Positions 1 to 9,443 of a stretch of DNA of 64,000 bases are shown in pieces. Numbering within the stretch: the stretch's first letter is position 1; each line of letters begins with the position of its first letter. This stretch comes from UBA11400 sp964473555 (GTDB lineage Bacteria > Bacteroidota > Rhodothermia > Balneolales > HLUCCA01), in NCBI GenBank assembly GCA_964473555.1, contig CAYYPL010000010.1, positions 1 to 64,000 on the forward strand. The letters run 5' to 3'. Under the pieces are notes generated by a model that saw nothing but the letters and a program-made list of their open reading frames with translations, did not search any database and was not told the origin of the DNA. Made by a program: the position numbers and the translations under genes.

Positions 1-175
1 CAGAAAACAGTAATCAGAAAACAGAAAACGGCAGATCAGGGAATTGAAATTCGTGTTGCGAGACAAAGCGACTAGACAAGTAATAGTTGGCTGAGCCAAG
101 AGAAAGTAAGTGGGTTCTGCTCGCCGCTAAACATTCATCCCATTCCCTACTTCCCATTCCCTACTTCCCAATTGT
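1..175. repeat. Heptamer and 14-bp word repeats upstream of the first operon
   Basis: No gene is seen here. Bases 1-35 are 7-bp words of the CAGAAAA/CAGTAAT type in constant phase. A small inverted repeat, TTGGC-TGA-GCCAA, lies at about 87-99. Bases 133-170 hold 7-bp words CATTCCC and TACTTCC alternating, so the period is 14. The same word types recur in other gaps of this window. The first gene follows 6 bp after the array, so the array lies in its 5' leader or promoter zone. Confidence 0.75.
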
Positions 176-1615
176 ATGAATATCTACATCCCCATAGAAG
201 TTAAAGTCCGAGAGCTAGAAGGTAGAACGTTACTTGCACTGGCTGCTGCAGAACGAGGACATCGGGTATTGCTGGGTAGCAAAAATGATACGCTCATTCC
301 AGCCGTGCAAGGTAAACTCCCGCCCGGGGTGATGCACATGAAATCCCTGACTCCGTCAGACCAGATGCTCGACCAGCTCCAGGAACTCAAAAAGCAAGGA
401 TTCCTTATTACTTCACAGGACGAAGAGTCTGGGTTGCTGGATGAGTCGTACGAGAAATTTGCCAAAATCCGATATGGGAAAGACTCCCTCAGCTTTGCAG
501 ATGCTGTTTTTGGCTGGGGTGAGTTTGATGTGGAGTGTCTAAAAAAAACATATCCCGATCAATCTGACAAGATGATAGCGACGGGATCTCCGCGTGTCGA
601 TTTCTGGCGTACCGATTTTCACGATTACTTTACCACCGATGCGAAACTGGAGAAATGGAAGGATAAACCCTATGTACTCGTTGTTTCCAATTTTGGTTCT
701 GTGATCAGATCCAACAAGATCTGGAATGTGATGGCACGATTGAGGGAAGCCGGATACTTCGATCGGGATCCCGAAATGGAGCTTTTTGAGTATGAATACT
801 CTGGGTACATGCTTCAACTCATCGGACATTTCATCAAAATGATCCGTAAACTGGCCGTGACGTATCCTGACGTAAACATTCTGATCAGACCTCATCCCGT
901 AGAGGACGATGAAGCATGGGACAAGATGATCGGACCATTTCCTAATGTGCATGTATTCCGTGAGGGTACAATCAGTGGCTGGATTCGTGGTGCAAAAGCG
1001 ATCATTCACAATGGATGTACCAGCGCACTGGAAGCCGCGGTTTCAGGAGTCCCTCGTATTGCTTACCGACCGCTTCCATCTCATTTTGAGCGGGAAATTC
1101 CAAATCAACTCAGTCACGAAGCCTTTACTGTCGAGGCAATGATCGAAAAAGTGAGTCACGCGCTGGAAGGGAACTTTTCAAAAGCTGAAATCAAACACGA
1201 TAGTGAAGCTCATCAAAAATTGATCCGGCGCCTGGTAAATGTAGAAGGAGACCTGGGGGCAGACCGAATGGTTACTGCCTGGGAATCGCTTGCGATAGAC
1301 CACATCACCCATTCAACCTCTCAGTTAACCGTGGATACGATTTTAAACAAAGCCCAGATTCAGTCCAATGCGAATGTGCCTTCCGGATTATTTACCCGAA
1401 TCAAAGCACTGAGCAAATCATGGTTGCAACCTGTCGGAGGACGTGTAGAATCCGGACCAGAGCCACTACTTGATAATTCCTTCAAGTTCAAATCGTTCAC
1501 CGATGAAGAGATGCTAACCGTTAAAGAGAATCTGTCCCGAACAACCGGACGATTTTCTTCAGTAAACATTCAGCGAGTGAGTTCAAGGGCGTTTTTACTG
1601 ACGGCAGGACACTAA
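176..1615 (+). CDS. Surface carbohydrate biosynthesis protein (GT-B fold, CDP-glycerol transferase-like)
   Basis: A 479-residue protein of the surface-carbohydrate biosynthesis family seen in many capsule and LPS loci. The N-terminus (IPIEVKVRELEGR, residues 6-18), the SQDEESGL motif (80-87) and GSPRVDFW (137-144) are typical. The C-terminal half has the RPHP motif and an IHNGCTSALEAAVSGVP stretch, like the nucleotide-sugar or CDP-glycerol binding half of GT-B enzymes. No signal peptide is visible, so it probably acts in the cytoplasm or at the inner membrane. Its stop overlaps the next ATG (TAATG), which points to translational coupling. The transferred group cannot be read from the sequence. 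Confidence 0.85.
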   Translation: MNIYIPIEVKVRELEGRTLLALAAAERGHRVLLGSKNDTLIPAVQGKLPPGVMHMKSLTPSDQMLDQLQELKKQGFLITSQDEESGLLDESYEKFAKIRYGKDSLSFADAVFGWGEFDVECLKKTYPDQSDKMIATGSPRVDFWRTDFHDYFTTDAKLEKWKDKPYVLVVSNFGSVIRSNKIWNVMARLREAGYFDRDPEMELFEYEYSGYMLQLIGHFIKMIRKLAVTYPDVNILIRPHPVEDDEAWDKMIGPFPNVHVFREGTISGWIRGAKAIIHNGCTSALEAAVSGVPRIAYRPLPSHFEREIPNQLSHEAFTVEAMIEKVSHALEGNFSKAEIKHDSEAHQKLIRRLVNVEGDLGADRMVTAWESLAIDHITHSTSQLTVDTILNKAQIQSNANVPSGLFTRIKALSKSWLQPVGGRVESGPEPLLDNSFKFKSFTDEEMLTVKENLSRTTGRFSSVNIQRVSSRAFLLTAGH

Positions 1616-2877
1616 TGGAATCCAACTTGAGAAAAATTGCCTTTTTTGTAGTCGATAAGCGGCATTTCGATTATTACGGGAATGTTTTGGTTGAACTTGA
1701 ACAGCAGCATATTCCCTTTGAGCTGGTCATCAACGACCTGTTGTCTAACGTCAAAGCAAGTGTTTCCGAATCGTATGATCAGGAAATGGTGGAGGTAGCC
1801 AGAAAAACCGGGTATCCATTTACGACTCTGAGTCGTGCCATTGAAGCTGGTACAAAATATGAAGTCGTCGTATCTACGTTCACGTTCAAGTTCAGATACC
1901 GAAAACAAAAGACTACCTTGGATGAATCGTTGGTTCGGGCTGGATACCGGGCGATGCAGAAAGTGCTTCGGATTACCCGATCAAGTTTGCTCAGCTCTTC
2001 GCTTGAGTCCTGGCTCAAAGACTACGAACATTCAAAACTCCATCTTCCCGAAACCATCATCGGTAAAAAAGTAGTTCAGTTTCCCAAAGGCATGGACATC
2101 CATCTGGGAAGATTTCCGGATAAAGAAACCAACCCGTTTATATGCCACTATCTGTGTCATGGTCGTTTTGATAGCACGATTATTGCCCGGGAAACCACTA
2201 CACCTCATTCGATGATCGGATATCCCCGGTATGATGGGTTATCCAATCCAGAGTTGGCCAAAGCAAGAGCATTGAGGGCTGAGTTTGGTATCGACGCCCA
2301 AAAGAAGATCATAACCTGGCTTCCTACCTATGTTCACAGGCAGGGGAATCCGGATTTCAACATCGACCACTGGGCACCTTATGTGGCAAAATTGATGGAT
2401 GAGTATGCCGTGATTGTTCGTCCTCACCCTAAAAGGGTCGAAAAAGATCGGGATTTATTGTACCACAAATTATCTGCGTTTGGATTCTATGTGGATCTGG
2501 TGGCAGAACGGGATATGAGCGAAATGTATGCAGGATCAGAAGTTACGATTTGTGACTATGGTGGAGTCGTTTTTAGTGCGGTTTATACCGACAAAAAGCT
2601 GCTTCTGATTAACCATCCCGTTCACGAAGAATCGAACGACTGGAAGGAAACGATCCAGGTATACAAGATTCGGGACACACTCGATGCCATCAACTTTGAT
2701 CAGGCTGAAAAAGACCCTGAAATATTGCTCAAAGAAGTACACAACGAGGCACGATGGTCCGGACAAAAAGTGATCCGTCAACACATCAGAGATGAATATT
2801 TCGGTGGGGTAAAAAGTGGTGAAGGTTCCAAAGCGGCGGCATCGGTGCTCAAAGATATGTTAGGTTCATTTGCTTGA
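1615..2877 (+). CDS. CDP-glycerol glycerophosphotransferase-like protein
   Basis: A 420-residue soluble protein resembling the C-terminal GT-B half of CDP-glycerol:poly(glycerophosphate) transferases. Visible features are the HYLCHGRFD segment near residue 178, MIGYPRYDGL, a KKIITWLPTYVHR strand, the VRPHPKR motif, and SEVTICDYGGVVFSAVYTDKKLLLINHP, which matches the acidic/glycine nucleotide-binding segment of the family. It begins at the last base of the previous stop codon and runs into the following TTG start, so the first genes form one unit. It may add a glycerol-phosphate or sugar-phosphate group; the substrate is not known. Confidence 0.7.
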   Translation: MESNLRKIAFFVVDKRHFDYYGNVLVELEQQHIPFELVINDLLSNVKASVSESYDQEMVEVARKTGYPFTTLSRAIEAGTKYEVVVSTFTFKFRYRKQKTTLDESLVRAGYRAMQKVLRITRSSLLSSSLESWLKDYEHSKLHLPETIIGKKVVQFPKGMDIHLGRFPDKETNPFICHYLCHGRFDSTIIARETTTPHSMIGYPRYDGLSNPELAKARALRAEFGIDAQKKIITWLPTYVHRQGNPDFNIDHWAPYVAKLMDEYAVIVRPHPKRVEKDRDLLYHKLSAFGFYVDLVAERDMSEMYAGSEVTICDYGGVVFSAVYTDKKLLLINHPVHEESNDWKETIQVYKIRDTLDAINFDQAEKDPEILLKEVHNEARWSGQKVIRQHIRDEYFGGVKSGEGSKAAASVLKDMLGSFA

Positions 2878-3973
2878 TGTAAGAAAAATAGTATCCAGGC
2901 TTCAAGACTGGATGATGTTCAGGTTCAATCTTTTTTCGGAAGTGGTTGAGCCCAGCCGGTTTTTGTCCCAGCAAGTCATAGACATTCTGGAGCAAAACGG
3001 CATTCATATGGCACCCGCTGCAGCTACCAAGCGCGTTCGGTGTCTGTTGTTTAACAAACGCATCATTCGCCTGGATCGAAATGCAACAAAGCCCAAATTA
3101 TTTATACCCGACTGGGAATTTGCCGGAGTTCGCAAGAAACAAGAACTGATGAACAAAGCCATCAGTGTCTGCTATTTATATCTGGATCTGGACGCATTTG
3201 AATGGGATATCGCTGTTTACAGGGACAAAGAATCGAAAAAAGTATCCTTTTTTAATTTTAAAGATCGAACCAAGACGGTGGTGTGGACCGACTCGGATCA
3301 TTTGAAACGCGAAGTAGACGCGACAAGGCACTTTTCTGAGTATGGGGTGAATGTGCTGGGTCACGAATCGGTGAATACGCAGAACAATAGTCTCGTTCAG
3401 CGTTTAGTCGGGATTCCCGGAGAACATATGGTGGACTTCAATCCGGTTGACGACCAAATGCTCTCTTATGTGCTAAAAGCCTCGACGATGAAGTCCATCG
3501 GACGTGAAAAAGCAGATCATTTACCTATTGAAATCCGCGAGCTGGTAGATTATGCCGAACAACAAGTCAAAAAATCGTTTTGGGTCCATAATAATCAGGC
3601 GCCTCACGTGCTGGTTCACGGTGACCTGAATCCGTATAATCTGCTTCGTGAAGGCGACAAAACCTGGTTGATTGACTTTGATCGCACGTTCGAAGCCTCC
3701 GCATACTATGATTTCGTGTACGTTTGGCTGAATAAGTACGACAGAAGCACCGAAAAACTCAAAAAGAGAATCAGAACGATTAACGATACGTTCTATGGTG
3801 AAAACATCATGTCGGATTCGGTAGCGTTAAATCTGGCACTGGCCTTATTTGTGTACGATAACATCCGATTTATTGACCGGCACTGCGATACCATCAAAGA
3901 TGCGCGATTTGTCATATTCCTGCTGAACCGCTTGAAGGATAAATGGCCACGTCAACAGATTCTTCAAGAATGA
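2870..3973 (+). CDS. Aminoglycoside phosphotransferase-like (APH/choline kinase fold) protein
   Basis: A 367-residue protein with the kinase catalytic loop HGDLNPYNLL (His250) and the metal-binding IDFD (about 268-271), the hallmarks of APH/choline-kinase-like phosphotransferases. The start is TTG, 8 bp inside the previous gene; the first ATG lies well downstream, so coupling to the upstream gene is likely. The N-terminal 200 residues show no motif I recognise. In a polysaccharide operon such kinases may phosphorylate a sugar or a polyol. The substrate is inference only. Confidence 0.72.
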   Translation: MLDVRKIVSRLQDWMMFRFNLFSEVVEPSRFLSQQVIDILEQNGIHMAPAAATKRVRCLLFNKRIIRLDRNATKPKLFIPDWEFAGVRKKQELMNKAISVCYLYLDLDAFEWDIAVYRDKESKKVSFFNFKDRTKTVVWTDSDHLKREVDATRHFSEYGVNVLGHESVNTQNNSLVQRLVGIPGEHMVDFNPVDDQMLSYVLKASTMKSIGREKADHLPIEIRELVDYAEQQVKKSFWVHNNQAPHVLVHGDLNPYNLLREGDKTWLIDFDRTFEASAYYDFVYVWLNKYDRSTEKLKKRIRTINDTFYGENIMSDSVALNLALALFVYDNIRFIDRHCDTIKDARFVIFLLNRLKDKWPRQQILQE

Positions 3974-5148
3974 TGTCACGACCTACAGACAGGAAACCAC
4001 GGGTACTCGTGGTCGGAACAGAGTTCGATTTTAGCCGCGAACCCCGGATCATCCAGGAGATTCGTGCACTTGAAGCTGATGTAGAGCTCTTTGGTGCCGG
4101 AAAAGGTGGACATCCGTCCATGACGGCGTTTCTTGACCATACCAAAGACAAAACATTCGTGGACCACATCCTCGACAAGGTATTGGTTGTGCTAAAGTAC
4201 TACATACCCTGGCTTATGCGGTATCGCCATAGAAAATTACTGGCATGGATCGACGAGTTAAAACCGGACGTCGTTTCTACACATCATCTTGAATCAGCCT
4301 ATATTGTACTGGATAAGGCTGCTTACCTGACCTTCAATTCTCACGAGTATATTCCCAGAATGTACGACGGTAGCTTCTTGTGGAGGTGGACCAAAGGGTG
4401 GTTGATCAAAAAAACGATGCCTGGAATACTCAAAAAGTCACAGGTTATGTTTGTTGAAAGCGAGGCGGTAGCCCAAAACTATCTTCAGGCGTTTTCGAGG
4501 GTACCGGAAACGGTTATCGTGCCTAACGCCACACGTGAACGAGCCGACATCAAACCGGTCCTGCATGCACATCCACCCATCAGACTGGTTCACCATGGTA
4601 TCGCTTCACCTGGACGCGGACTAGAAATGATGATCGATGCAGCGAGGCAGCTTGGCAGCACCGTCACATTATCTCTGTATCTGGTCGGATCAGCCCATAC
4701 GATCAGTGCATTGAAGTCCTACGCCTCCGATGCCGGTAATGTATTCTTTAAAGAACCTGTTCCCTATGACACGATTGTAGATGAAATGAACCCGTATGAT
4801 ATAGGTGTGTGTATGTTCAGGTCTGCAAATTTCCATACCCTTTACACAACGGTTCCGAATAAATTTTGGGAATACCTCACGGCTAACGTCGTGCCTTTGG
4901 TTTGGGAGAAGAGCGCAATGGCGCGAGTATTGAATGTTTATGAAGTGGGTTTACAAGCTCAGGAGAATACCGTTGAGGGGATAGTCAAGCTCATCAAGTC
5001 CGTAAATATGGAACAGATCAATCTTCAAAAACAGAAAATTGACCAGATTTCAGCTCATTTTTCCGCAGAAACACTGATTGATCCGGTGATCAGGCGCTAT
5101 GTTCCAGGACTAGCAAAATCGATAGCCTATGCGTTCAAGCGATCATAG
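3970..5148 (+). CDS. Glycosyltransferase family 4-like (GT-B)
   Basis: About 392 residues. I chose the ATG at 3970 because it makes a 4-bp ATGA overlap with the preceding stop; an in-frame ATG at 3943 would add nine residues. The protein has the first Rossmann half (RVLVVGTEFDFSREPR), THHLESAYI, NSHEYIP, and the second half with VPNATRE, RLVHHGIASPGRGLEMMIDA and NKFWEYLTANVVPL. This order is that of GT4-type retaining transferases that use nucleotide sugars at the cytoplasmic face of the membrane. The sugar and linkage cannot be predicted. Confidence 0.85.
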   Translation: MMSRPTDRKPRVLVVGTEFDFSREPRIIQEIRALEADVELFGAGKGGHPSMTAFLDHTKDKTFVDHILDKVLVVLKYYIPWLMRYRHRKLLAWIDELKPDVVSTHHLESAYIVLDKAAYLTFNSHEYIPRMYDGSFLWRWTKGWLIKKTMPGILKKSQVMFVESEAVAQNYLQAFSRVPETVIVPNATRERADIKPVLHAHPPIRLVHHGIASPGRGLEMMIDAARQLGSTVTLSLYLVGSAHTISALKSYASDAGNVFFKEPVPYDTIVDEMNPYDIGVCMFRSANFHTLYTTVPNKFWEYLTANVVPLVWEKSAMARVLNVYEVGLQAQENTVEGIVKLIKSVNMEQINLQKQKIDQISAHFSAETLIDPVIRRYVPGLAKSIAYAFKRS

Positions 5149-5196
5149 AATCAGCGAATCGTTGACACACCATTCAGTTAAACACAAAGTAACGTA

Positions 5197-6474
5197 TTGA
5201 AAGTACAGATCTTAAGTAGTTTCGAGTCCAGTGGAGGGGCAGCCAGAGCGGCTAACAGGCTACACAAGGCACTGGTTGAACAAGGTATCGACTCAACGAT
5301 GCGGGTTCGCACAAAATCATCTGACGATTGGCGTGTAGTGGGACCCAGACGCCCCGTCGACAGACTCAAAGCCGATATAAACTCCATTCTTGAAACCCTA
5401 CCGACCCTGCTGCAAAAGTCGGTGAATCCCATTTTACATTCGCCGGGTTGGATCAGTGGGGTGAAAGCATCTGAAATCAATGGGTACGGAGCAGACGTTG
5501 TGAATCTCCATTGGGTATGCGACGCCCTGATCTCTGTCGCCCACATTGGCCGTATTACCCGACCGGTAGTATGGACACTACACGACTCGTGGACTTTTTG
5601 CGGCATGGAACATCATCCACTAAACGATGAAGACCGCCGATTCAAACAGGGTTACTCAAAACATAACCGACCTGAGTATTTAAAAGGACTGGATTTAGAC
5701 CGGTGGGCCTGGCAGCGCAAAAAGCGCCATTTTTCGCAATCCATGCATCTGGTCGCTCCCAGCAACTGGTTAGCTGATAAAGCACGTCAAAGTGCCATAA
5801 CCGGTAACTGGCCCGTTACCGTAATTCCTAATCCGTTGGATACCAACACCTTTAAACCCATCGAAAAATCCCTGGCACGTACCATCCTGAATGTGCCTAT
5901 GGACAAAAAAATCGTACTTGTGGGGGCATTTGGGTCGGTGATGAACAAAAACAAAGGATTTGATCTGCTTGCCGGAGCCTTGCACAAACTGTCATTAACT
6001 GAAACGGGGCTTAAATCCGGTATCCACCTGGTCGTATTTGGACAAAACCAACCCGTTGAGCCCGTCGAATTACCCTTTACGGTTACATTCATGGGACACC
6101 TGAGCGACGATTATTCGCTTTCTTTACTCTACAATGCGTCTGATGTAGTGGTGGTACCATCCCGTATGGAAAATCTGCCACAAACAGCAACTGAAGCTCA
6201 GGCTTGCGGCATCCCAGTGGCAGCCTTCAATGTTTGTGGCATTCCGGATGCCGTAGATCACGAGCGCACTGGTTTTTTGGCCAAAGGATACAACACGGAC
6301 GAACTTGCCAAAGGTATTGCGTGGATCCTTGAAGATCAGGATCGCTATCATCAACTTTCAGCCCTCGCCCGCGCCAAAGCGCTGTCAGAATGGGCACCCC
6401 AACTCGTTGTCGACCGGTATCTGGATGTGTATCGCCAGGCAATCTACCATCACCAATCACAAGGCTTACAGTGA
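5197..6474 (+). CDS. Glycosyltransferase family 4, WcaC-like
   Basis: A 425-residue GT-B enzyme that starts at TTG 5197. The N-terminus SSFESSGGAARAANRLHKAL is typical of the colanic-acid WcaC-type GT4 subgroup. HDSWTFCGMEHH follows near residue 129, then APSNWLADKAR, VTVIPNPLDTNTF, and the donor-site block VVPSRMENLPQTATEAQACGIPVAAFNVCGIPD, which carries the usual Glu residues of the E-x7-E motif. A 48-bp gap precedes it, and its stop overlaps the next GTG start by 4 bp (GTGA). Confidence 0.88.
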   Translation: MKVQILSSFESSGGAARAANRLHKALVEQGIDSTMRVRTKSSDDWRVVGPRRPVDRLKADINSILETLPTLLQKSVNPILHSPGWISGVKASEINGYGADVVNLHWVCDALISVAHIGRITRPVVWTLHDSWTFCGMEHHPLNDEDRRFKQGYSKHNRPEYLKGLDLDRWAWQRKKRHFSQSMHLVAPSNWLADKARQSAITGNWPVTVIPNPLDTNTFKPIEKSLARTILNVPMDKKIVLVGAFGSVMNKNKGFDLLAGALHKLSLTETGLKSGIHLVVFGQNQPVEPVELPFTVTFMGHLSDDYSLSLLYNASDVVVVPSRMENLPQTATEAQACGIPVAAFNVCGIPDAVDHERTGFLAKGYNTDELAKGIAWILEDQDRYHQLSALARAKALSEWAPQLVVDRYLDVYRQAIYHHQSQGLQ

Positions 6475-7871
6475 ATTCCGAAGCATCAGCCGATCCTTCA
6501 GTCCGCTCCTCAACGAAATCCGTCTTCCGGCGTTTTTGGTCTGGTGAAAAAGATATCGACGTTGCCATAGAAGCATTTGCAGGTCTTGCAACTACCTCGG
6601 TTCCAACCCGATTCTTTCAAATCGGTTTTATGTTCATTTTGTTCGAATCCCTTTTTGAAACAGCCTATCACTCCCTGGCCTTTACTCCATTTTCAACGCG
6701 TACATTCATCGGTATCCATTTGTGGCCCTCGCAGATCTGGTTCATCTTCGTTGGGACACTTATTGCAGCCGCGAATTTGACAAAAAACAGCTATCGGCTT
6801 AACAAGCGTATATTTTTCAATGCACTTCCCATGTTTATTGTGCTGGCAGTCTATACGATATGGACATTCATTGGTATAACCAATGGGAATGCCGCTGCGA
6901 TAGATCTATTCAGGGAGATGGTATTTGCAGGACTGAGTTTGCCTGCTGTAATCTATCTGGCGCAGTTTGTTAAGGTTGAGGATCTATTTGATTCGTTTCT
7001 GAAAACCAGTTTGGTTGTATATCCCTTAGCCGGGGTTAACGCATTCTTGTATCAATTTATCCCGCTTGGACCCACTGTACAGCTTGGATTTCTCATTTTA
7101 GGAAGCTTTGCCTACTCGTACTATCTGTTCAGGGCAATCAAAAATACCGGATATTTGATCCCCGCATTTTTGATGATCATTCCAGCCTTGCTGATGTTTT
7201 CCAAACCGATGCTGGCATTGATGTTCGCACTTCCACCGGCAATTGCAGTAGTCAGTACCCTCATTACCCGCAAACAACTCAAATACAGCATCAGTAAACG
7301 CGGACTCAAGCTGATCTCTATCACGTTTGTGCTGTTGATCGTAGCAATAGCAGGAGCCTGGTACCTGAACATATTACTGGATGGCCGCATTGAGTATCTG
7401 ATACGGGTCAATTTTCTCAAAGAGCGTCTGGATGAATCCGGAGGTGTGTATTCCGGCGATTTGTCTGGCGGGCGTATGATCATCTGGGGTAACGCTCTGA
7501 AACTATGGGCTGAGAGTCCCATTATTGGAAATGGACTGGGAACCCCAGTGCCTATCCGTAAAGAATTTATTGCTCAGATCCATAATTATTACCTGCAGGC
7601 ACTGATGGATACCGGATTGGCGGGCACCATTACCCTGGTTGTTTGCTGGTGGTTGTGGTACAAACGGGTTTTCAAAACGCTGGCGACCTATGCCTGGGAC
7701 AAAGAAAAAACGATATATGCCAGTCTTTTGGCGTATATCATCGCATTTTTCATCTATGCGATCTACGGACTTCCGATGATATACCTGGCGGCATCTCATT
7801 TCTTTTGGATAGGAATCGGATTATTGACGGTATTCAAACCGAAAGCATCCGAAACGGATACTGACAAATAG
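6471..7871 (+). CDS. O-antigen polymerase/ligase family membrane protein
   Basis: About 466 residues from GTG 6471, which gives a GTGA overlap with the upstream stop; an in-frame ATG at 6390 lies deep inside the previous gene and is unlikely. The protein is built of about 11-12 hydrophobic segments. The long loop GGVYSGDLSGGRMIIWGNALKLW followed by GNGLGTPVP and HNYYLQALMDTGLAGTI is the pattern of the Wzc/WaaL O-antigen ligase/polymerase domain, where Arg and His residues of the periplasmic loop act in lipid-linked glycan transfer. Polymerase (Wzy-like) and ligase (WaaL-like) roles cannot be separated here. Confidence 0.82.
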   Translation: MNSEASADPSVRSSTKSVFRRFWSGEKDIDVAIEAFAGLATTSVPTRFFQIGFMFILFESLFETAYHSLAFTPFSTRTFIGIHLWPSQIWFIFVGTLIAAANLTKNSYRLNKRIFFNALPMFIVLAVYTIWTFIGITNGNAAAIDLFREMVFAGLSLPAVIYLAQFVKVEDLFDSFLKTSLVVYPLAGVNAFLYQFIPLGPTVQLGFLILGSFAYSYYLFRAIKNTGYLIPAFLMIIPALLMFSKPMLALMFALPPAIAVVSTLITRKQLKYSISKRGLKLISITFVLLIVAIAGAWYLNILLDGRIEYLIRVNFLKERLDESGGVYSGDLSGGRMIIWGNALKLWAESPIIGNGLGTPVPIRKEFIAQIHNYYLQALMDTGLAGTITLVVCWWLWYKRVFKTLATYAWDKEKTIYASLLAYIIAFFIYAIYGLPMIYLAASHFFWIGIGLLTVFKPKASETDTDK

Positions 7872-7901
7872 ACCCTTCTACTTTTACCCTTTTTCTTTTA
7901 C

Positions 7902-8795
7902 ATGCCTAACCTCCCTATAACCATTTGTGTGGTTCTTACCTGTTATAACAGAAAAGAAAAAACGATGGAATGCCTGCGACGACTCAAAGCGCAGGAGATC
8001 ACCTATGATGCGGACATCAAATACATTGTGGTTGATGATGCAAGCACGGATGGAACCAGTCTGGCTATCCACGAACGTTATCCGGATGTTGAAGTATTGC
8101 ACGGTGATGGCAAACTGTACTGGAACGGGGGAATGAGAATGGCCATTGATCATGCAGCTTCCTACACACCGAATTTCTTTCTTTGGGTAAACGATGATAC
8201 CATTCTGAACCACAATGCGTTGCAGAATTTGCTGAGCACCTTTTATGAGCTCAGACCCGACCTGGACCGTATGCCAATCGTTACCGGGAGTGTGCGCGAT
8301 CCGGAGACCCTGAATCTTACCTACGGAGGATCGGTTCATGTGAATCCACGCATCATGCCACTTCGCTTCCGATTAGTACATCCCAAAGATCGTCCTGTAC
8401 AGGTTGATATTTTCAACGGAAACTGCGTGCTGGTTCCCTTCGAAACTTATGCGCTCATTGGTAACCTGCATCCAAACCTGATCCACGATGCCGGGGATTA
8501 TGAATACGGACTCAGAGCCAGGAAAGCAGGTATCACCAGCTGGATATGCACTGGATATGTGGGTACCTGCAGTACGAATCCGGTAGAAGGAACCTGGCTG
8601 GATCCTGATTTATCACTGAAACGACGCTACAAATTGTTGTTCGGTGTTAAGGGGAATCCACCCGGACCTCGTTTCCATTATTACAAAAACTTTGGTGGTC
8701 CGCTGTGGTTTTTGGTCTATCCCTTGATCTATCTGCGGCCATTGATTGTTTCCTTAAAAAAAATGAGGAACACATACCGAAACCAGGAGCGTTGA
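7902..8795 (+). CDS. Glycosyltransferase family 2
   Basis: A 297-residue inverting GT-A transferase. The nucleotide-binding start is ICVVLTCYNRKEKTMECLRRL, then VVDDASTDGT (near residue 44), the metal-binding FLWVNDDTIL (DD near 95), and a downstream NGNCVLVPFETYALIG and HDAGDYEYGLRARKAG acceptor/base region. This arrangement resembles rhamnosyltransferase-like GT2 proteins. A 30-bp gap separates it from the polymerase gene, and three bases separate its stop from hisH. Confidence 0.88.
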   Translation: MPNLPITICVVLTCYNRKEKTMECLRRLKAQEITYDADIKYIVVDDASTDGTSLAIHERYPDVEVLHGDGKLYWNGGMRMAIDHAASYTPNFFLWVNDDTILNHNALQNLLSTFYELRPDLDRMPIVTGSVRDPETLNLTYGGSVHVNPRIMPLRFRLVHPKDRPVQVDIFNGNCVLVPFETYALIGNLHPNLIHDAGDYEYGLRARKAGITSWICTGYVGTCSTNPVEGTWLDPDLSLKRRYKLLFGVKGNPPGPRFHYYKNFGGPLWFLVYPLIYLRPLIVSLKKMRNTYRNQER

Positions 8796-8798
8796 ACC

Positions 8799-9443
8799 AT
8801 GATCAGTGTTATTGATTATGGAGCGGGAAACATCGGATCGATTTTGAATATGGTCCGCAAACTGAGTGGTGAGGCGAAGCTGGTTTCAACACCAGAAGAA
8901 ATTTCCAAGGCTGAAAAACTCATATTACCTGGTGTTGGTCACTTCGATTTCGGGATGAAGACACTTCATGAAAGTGGAATGATCGAAGCCTTGCATGATT
9001 CAGTGAACAAAAAGGGAATACCTATTTTAGGTATTTGTCTGGGAGCTCAACTTATGACCCAATCATCGGCTGAAGGTAGCCTTCCCGGACTTGGCTGGTT
9101 TGATGCAACGGTAAATTCGTTTCGTGACGACTGGCAAAAACTCGGATTACAAGGTGTTAGTGAGGATGGGGTTAGACTACGAACTCCGCATATGGGATGG
9201 AATACTGTTACCCCGCAAAAATCTTCCAAGCTGACGTTGAATATGCCTCCTGATCCCCGATTTTACTTCGTTCATTCTTACTATATCAAGTGCAACTCCA
9301 AAGCCGACATCCTGTTCGAAACCGTTTACGGTTTACCCTTCGCATCTGGGTTGTACCACGAAAATAAGTATGCCGTGCAGTTCCATCCCGAAAAAAGTCA
9401 CAAATATGGGCTCAAACTCTTTGAAAACTATCTGAAACTGTGA
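8799..9443 (+). CDS. hisH: HisH-like glutamine amidotransferase subunit (sugar amidation)
   Basis: A 214-residue class I glutaminase. The triad is visible: Cys80 in GICLGAQLM, and His196 and Glu198 in QFHPEKS. PGVGHFDFGM forms the oxyanion-side motif. It is HisH by family, but the rest of the histidine operon is absent and its neighbours are HisF-like and WbpG-like genes. In Pseudomonas aeruginosa O-antigen loci the equivalent trio supplies ammonia to turn an acetamido sugar into an acetamidino sugar, and that role fits best here. Its stop overlaps the next GTG by 4 bp. Confidence 0.9.
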   Translation: MISVIDYGAGNIGSILNMVRKLSGEAKLVSTPEEISKAEKLILPGVGHFDFGMKTLHESGMIEALHDSVNKKGIPILGICLGAQLMTQSSAEGSLPGLGWFDATVNSFRDDWQKLGLQGVSEDGVRLRTPHMGWNTVTPQKSSKLTLNMPPDPRFYFVHSYYIKCNSKADILFETVYGLPFASGLYHENKYAVQFHPEKSHKYGLKLFENYLKL